This document shows, in pieces, positions 59,713 through 64,000 of a stretch of 64,000 bases of DNA; position 1 is the stretch's first letter, and each line of letters starts with the position of its first letter. The notes under the pieces were generated by a model. The model made no database searches, was not told where the DNA came from, and worked only from the letters and a program-made list of their open reading frames with translations. This DNA is from Ascidia mentula (taxonomy: Eukaryota > Chordata > Ascidiacea > Phlebobranchia > Ascidiidae), in NCBI GenBank assembly GCA_947561715.1, contig OX387201.1:7520001-7584000 (forward strand). The letters are read 5' to 3'. The translations under genes were made by a program, and so were the position numbers.

Positions 59713-62700
59713 ATGTCATTTTCCAAATCAATTATGAGATGGTTACTGCTCCAGGGAATGGTATGCTTGGGCACATACGCAGCACCAAACAACGAAGGTA
59801 CGTTTAACGTTATGTGGGCAACAACAATTATATATTATAAGTATGAGCGTGTGTGTTGAAACTTGTTTTGATTATAGATTCTTGTTGAAATTAAAGCGAT
59901 GTTTTGTTTAAAACGGAAAATGTTTGTTTCATCATCAAAATTTATTGACCATGTTTAAAAAACATATGTAGTTTGTTTGTTTTTGTTTTAATATAAACAA
60001 GTTAGCCCATAATGGTAGAGAACTTCATACAGACGTTTTAATTGTATTCTACAATCATTTTCAATTTATAAATTTTTTTTTATATTAAAGATGTACAAAC
60101 CGTCGGTTATGTCCCTATGTTTTGTTTTAGTTGTTGTTAAGATAGTTGTTGTTTTTGAAATGCAATTCCTTGCTTTCAGAGATATGCCGTGTGCGACCAC
60201 TGGACTTAGTGTTCGTCCTGGACGGGTCCCGCAGTGTTCTTCCTCGAAATTTTTGGCTGGTGAAAGAATATGTGAAAAATTTCACTACAATATTTCACAA
60301 CATTGGGCCTGAAACAAACCAAGTTGGAGTGGTAAAATATATTTTATCAGATGTTTTGTTTCACTCTGTGGTCGGCGTTTTATTGCAGATCGACTTAAGA
60401 CTTTTAGTATCACATCTCGATATTGCACTCTTGTCGTTGATACTCTGTTGGGTTCGCATATTGAATATATTAAACTGGTAGTTAAGTTGGCATTAAAATA
60501 CATGTGGACCTTGACGGATAAGAATGGTTTGGGAAAGGTTTTCACAACTCGTTAGCGTGTCGTATTTCCACAGTTGATAATTCTCCTTTCATGCAGGTGC
60601 AATACGGCAGCGTGGTACGCGAAGAAATCCGTCTCAATCAATTTGACAACAAGCGCGACTTATTTAACGCAATTGACAACATAGTGTACATGCAGACAGG
60701 TACACGGAAAGCGTTCTTCACAAAATCCTTGACTAAGTGTTTAGACTGTAAACTTTTATTTCATAAGGCACAATGACGGGTGAGGCACTCAAGTACATGG
60801 TGCGAAGTTCCTTCTCAATGCTGCACGGCGCTCGTTTGGATAATCCCATCGTTCATAGAATAGCAGTGATCGTTACCGACGGGAGGTCCCAGGATTACGC
60901 CAGGGGAACAGTTACCGAATGGCAACGAAGGGCTAAGGTAGGTTTTGGGTGCGATCACAGAGGGCACTTGATGTTTACAACATGATATTAGGAATCTGGT
61001 ATCGAAATCTACTCCATCGGCGTCGGCAGGAAAGCCAATGAGTACGAGCTGAGGGAAATTGCTTCCGAACCGACGGCCGAACACACTTATCACGTGAGAA
61101 ACTTTGATGCCATTCACATGGTCGACGTGAATGTGCACGACACAACAATATGCGGTGAGCTGTTGATGTGAAAATACGAACATGCAAAATACGCTGTAGT
61201 AATTATATTCATACGAAAACAAGGCCGAGCGGTTGCAGTTTTTTGTCTTTTTGCCTATTTGTCGTTTTCCACTTTTAACTCGTTTCCTGGCATAATACAC
61301 ACGAAAAACGCCTTGACAGTGTGTAAAGAACAGCTTTCGTGGAGTGTGCAGTTTTGTAACTTGCGGCATCTTCGACAGACGTGGACGAGTGTGAAATAGG
61401 AAACCACCAATGCACTCAAATTTGCGTCAACGCCATCGGATCTTATCGGTGCGAATGCTACGATGATTTCATTCTACAAGCGGACGGATTTTCTTGCATT
61501 GGTGAGACGTGCGAGACTTGAGAGGTAAAAATTTGAGATTTCATGATAACAACGTATTTGGTATGCAGCGAGTGACCCGTGTTCGTCCAACCCATGTTCC
61601 CATACTTGCATCACTGTCACGCCAGGAAACTTTCGGTGTGAATGTCCCGTCGGAATGCGTTTGGATTTTAGCGCCTTGAACTGCGTTGGTGAGTTGACCA
61701 TCAATAAAAATGGGGACATATATTTTGTGTACAGTTTATTTGTTTCAACTGAACTTTCTCCGCGTTATAATAATGTATTTGGGTATTGTTAGGCGCGTTT
61801 GTAAGTTTTCTAAATTTATTTAAGGCACATTTATAACGTCTGATAACAACGACCTTTTGTGGTTTATATGAGTACCTAAAACTTTTACGTCTAGACTTGG
61901 AGGAATGCCTTGAAAATCAGCACGATTGCGATCAAATTTGTATCAACACGGACCGCTCGTACGAATGCGACTGTCGCTATGGTTACACACTAGAAGCTGA
62001 CGGGAGAACATGTAGCGGTAAAACCCAAGACCAAACCTAAATATTACCTGTTTCAAAACACATATTACCTAATTACTTGTGCACGACACAGAGTTGACAA
62101 CACTATTCCCAAGTAGTTCCTGCCTAGTTAAGTGTGTTCTACTGTGGCTCCTCTCCGTTAGTTTGCACCTTTTGTTTGGTATCTAAATTATCGACGACGA
62201 CTGCAAATTATTAAGTGGAATCGTCTCTGTCTTGCTATAGTTAGATGGCAAAAATTGCCTTATTCTTGGCAGTCTTGTACATGCGAAATATACATTTGTT
62301 TCATGGAATATGAATGCTTGAAAATGTATATTTCGTTTCCATGAATTACTCTTCATAACTTGAGAAATCGCATATGTTTACAGCCATTAATGTGTAAATG
62401 TATAAATGTCCTACTGTTTTGTTTCGTTAGAAATGGATCCATGTTTTGCGGATCCCTGTTCACACAGTTGCAGTGTCGCGTCCCCGGGAACCTTCACGTG
62501 TTCTTGTCCAGAAAATATGCAACTTGACAGTACCGAGGTAAACTGCATCGGTAAGTACTGTTAAATTAAACTTTCAGTGCCTTTCTCACCCGTTTGAAGG
62601 AAGCCGCTAACGACACAATTTCGTAATTTTAGCTCTGCCCGTTCCAACCCCGAGCAATTTGAGGTTAAGACACATAACACACACGAGTGCAAACGCGAGC

Positions 62701-63923
62701 TGGGAAATCGGAGACTACGACGAGCGATTTATTGATCATTACGTCCTCGTGTACACAAGAGCCGACGGTTCAGGCGAAAACACCCTTTTGCGAATCAGTA
62801 AGACAAATCTTGTTTTGTAGTTTTGTTTTTGTAAACGAGTGGTTCTTTGTATGGGGCACACAGATCAAAGACAGCACGTTGATCCAATTTCGGGATGTAC
62901 CTGTCACTGTCATAGTATTTTGTTTCAAAATAACTGGAAATACAAATGTAAATAATAATCATTCGATTCTGGTGCTTCTCATGAGACTTGGAGTCTGTTC
63001 ACTGGTGTAATTGTGATGTATTTTTTACATTCAGAAAACAGAACAGCTAACCTAGTGGATTTGGATCCGTCAGTGGAATATAACGTATCCGTCTCTGCGG
63101 TGACTGAAAAGGATTTTTCCACTTCGGTAAGAGGATCCTTTACAACACGTGAGTAACTGTCATCGAAAGTGCAATTACCGAATTCCGGATTATTCGCGAA
63201 ATCAGACATTCTTTTTCAGTATCCCTCGGTGACGTCGCGGTGACGTTGAGTGAACCGACTCTCACGACCTTGACAGCTGCATGGGAGGAGGCGAGCGGAG
63301 ACGGACTGACTGGCTACGAAATCAGGTACCAACAAAAAGATGACCCCAACTCTGCAGGAGTCGGACCCCCGCCAATAGTAAGTAACAACTTATTTGGTTT
63401 TTAGGAAAATTGGTAAAGTTTTTTCTTTTTGTATTTTTTTCGTTAAGGCGGTGGTACGTAGAGTGGGCGCTCAGGTCAATCAAATGGTGTTGACAGGGTT
63501 AACACCCAACACCCCTTACGTGGTACGAGTCATTCCACTCTACGGAGATTTGGTTGGTACTACGGGAATGGACGAGGAGATTACAGGTTTGAGAGTATTA
63601 TTCTGTACCAACATCTTTGTTAGCAATGGTGGCTCAAAGGTGGAATACCGATATGACAAGATACAACAAAATAATATTGCTGCATACGATTTACACGATT
63701 TTTAAATTTTTGAAAGCTCGGCTAATTTCTCATACGAGGACTGGTGACGACTCATAGCGTGACGTATATAGTGTTACTATATCAGATTCGCTTGATGCCC
63801 CAAGGGTGGAAGTGGTGAACTCAACCTTGTCTACTGTCGAAACGTCATGGAGCAGAATAAACTACCATGTTACCACATGGACGGCAATTATTACGTCTGA
63901 TGAAACAGGACAAACCACTGTAG
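59713..63923 (+). CDS. Secreted VWA-EGF-FN3 protein, cut by window edge
   Basis: Exons so far: 59713-59797, 60180-60331, 60597-60699, 60768-60937, 60992-61154, 61379-61501, 61569-61688, 61895-62017, 62431-62550, 62633-62797, 63035-63148, 63220-63377, 63448-63586, 63786-63923, continuing past the edge. Signal peptide, then one VWA domain (DGSRS MIDAS; DGRS strand) over four exons, four EGF-like modules each in its own symmetric exon (first: DVDECEIGNHQC, calcium-binding type), then FN3 modules each over two exons (LDPSVEYNVSV and LTPNTPYVVRV are the characteristic tyrosine strands). The first part resembles matrilin and related matrix proteins. Each EGF exon is phase 1-1, favouring duplication by exon shuffling. 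The C-terminus is outside the window. Confidence 0.88.
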
Positions 63924-64000
63924 GTTTGAATGAAACAAGCAATTCACTCAGAACTTTTGTTATTCTTGTCTAAACTCAATTAACTTACAGACAGTTGAAC

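Noticed and set aside
1..64000. CRISPR arrays, bacterial operons, rRNA or tRNA genes
   Set aside because: No spaced identical repeats, no Shine-Dalgarno-led operons and no cloverleaf or rRNA-like sequence noticed; gene structure is eukaryotic throughout.

Overview
The window is eukaryotic DNA: AT-rich, with multi-exon genes, short introns (mostly 60-900 bp, GT-AG borders) and many transposable-element remnants. The gene content is animal and chordate-like: ornithine decarboxylase, tubulointerstitial-nephritis-antigen-like protein, a von Willebrand A (VWA)/collagen, pancreatic-type carboxypeptidases, kringle, LIM and EGF/FN3 proteins. Together with the compact gene spacing this suggests an invertebrate chordate, most likely an ascidian tunicate such as Ciona. 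That is inference; no species-specific marker was tested. Exon borders below were read by hand from splice consensus, reading phase and family motifs.

Layout. 1-13 kb is a repeat-rich island: a 1.65 kb direct repeat (1-1656 and about 10037-11694), an LTR retrotransposon (2157-5667) whose left LTR holds a hammerhead-ribozyme-bearing SINE-like element that is itself split by an 827 bp DNA transposon, a second 827 bp transposon copy, and an intronless profilin gene with a 444 bp tandem duplication of its 3' half. The right copy of the 1.65 kb repeat contains the terminal exons of an ornithine decarboxylase gene (11378-16796, minus). 17.1-17.4 kb holds the last exons of an unidentified minus-strand gene. 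18-19.3 kb has a hAT-type MITE and a perfect 31 bp palindrome. 19.9-23.1 kb is a TINAG-like inactive papain-fold protein. 24.7-25.9 kb is the 3' part of a single-pass membrane protein. 25.9-28.4 kb shows nothing I can support. 28.4-41.0 kb is one long VWA/TSPN/collagen gene. 42.1-44.3 and 47.1-49.5 kb are tandem carboxypeptidase B-like genes; the duplicated block also carried the 3' tip of the collagen gene (45.85-46.16 kb). 49.97-51.4 kb (minus) is an EGF-kringle-transmembrane protein. 51.8-53.3 kb is a small cysteine-rich secreted protein. 54.7-57.4 kb encodes a degenerate class III nucleotidyl-cyclase domain fused to two LIM domains. 59.7 kb to the right edge is a VWA-EGF-FN3 secreted protein cut by the window.

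Most genes encode secreted or surface proteins (matrix: collagen, VWA-EGF-FN3, TINAG-like; digestive: carboxypeptidases); I see no evidence of one shared pathway. The most unusual features are hammerhead ribozymes carried by a short interspersed element (one copy with a 16 bp target duplication, one inverted pair, one deleted copy) and the LIM/pseudo-cyclase fusion.
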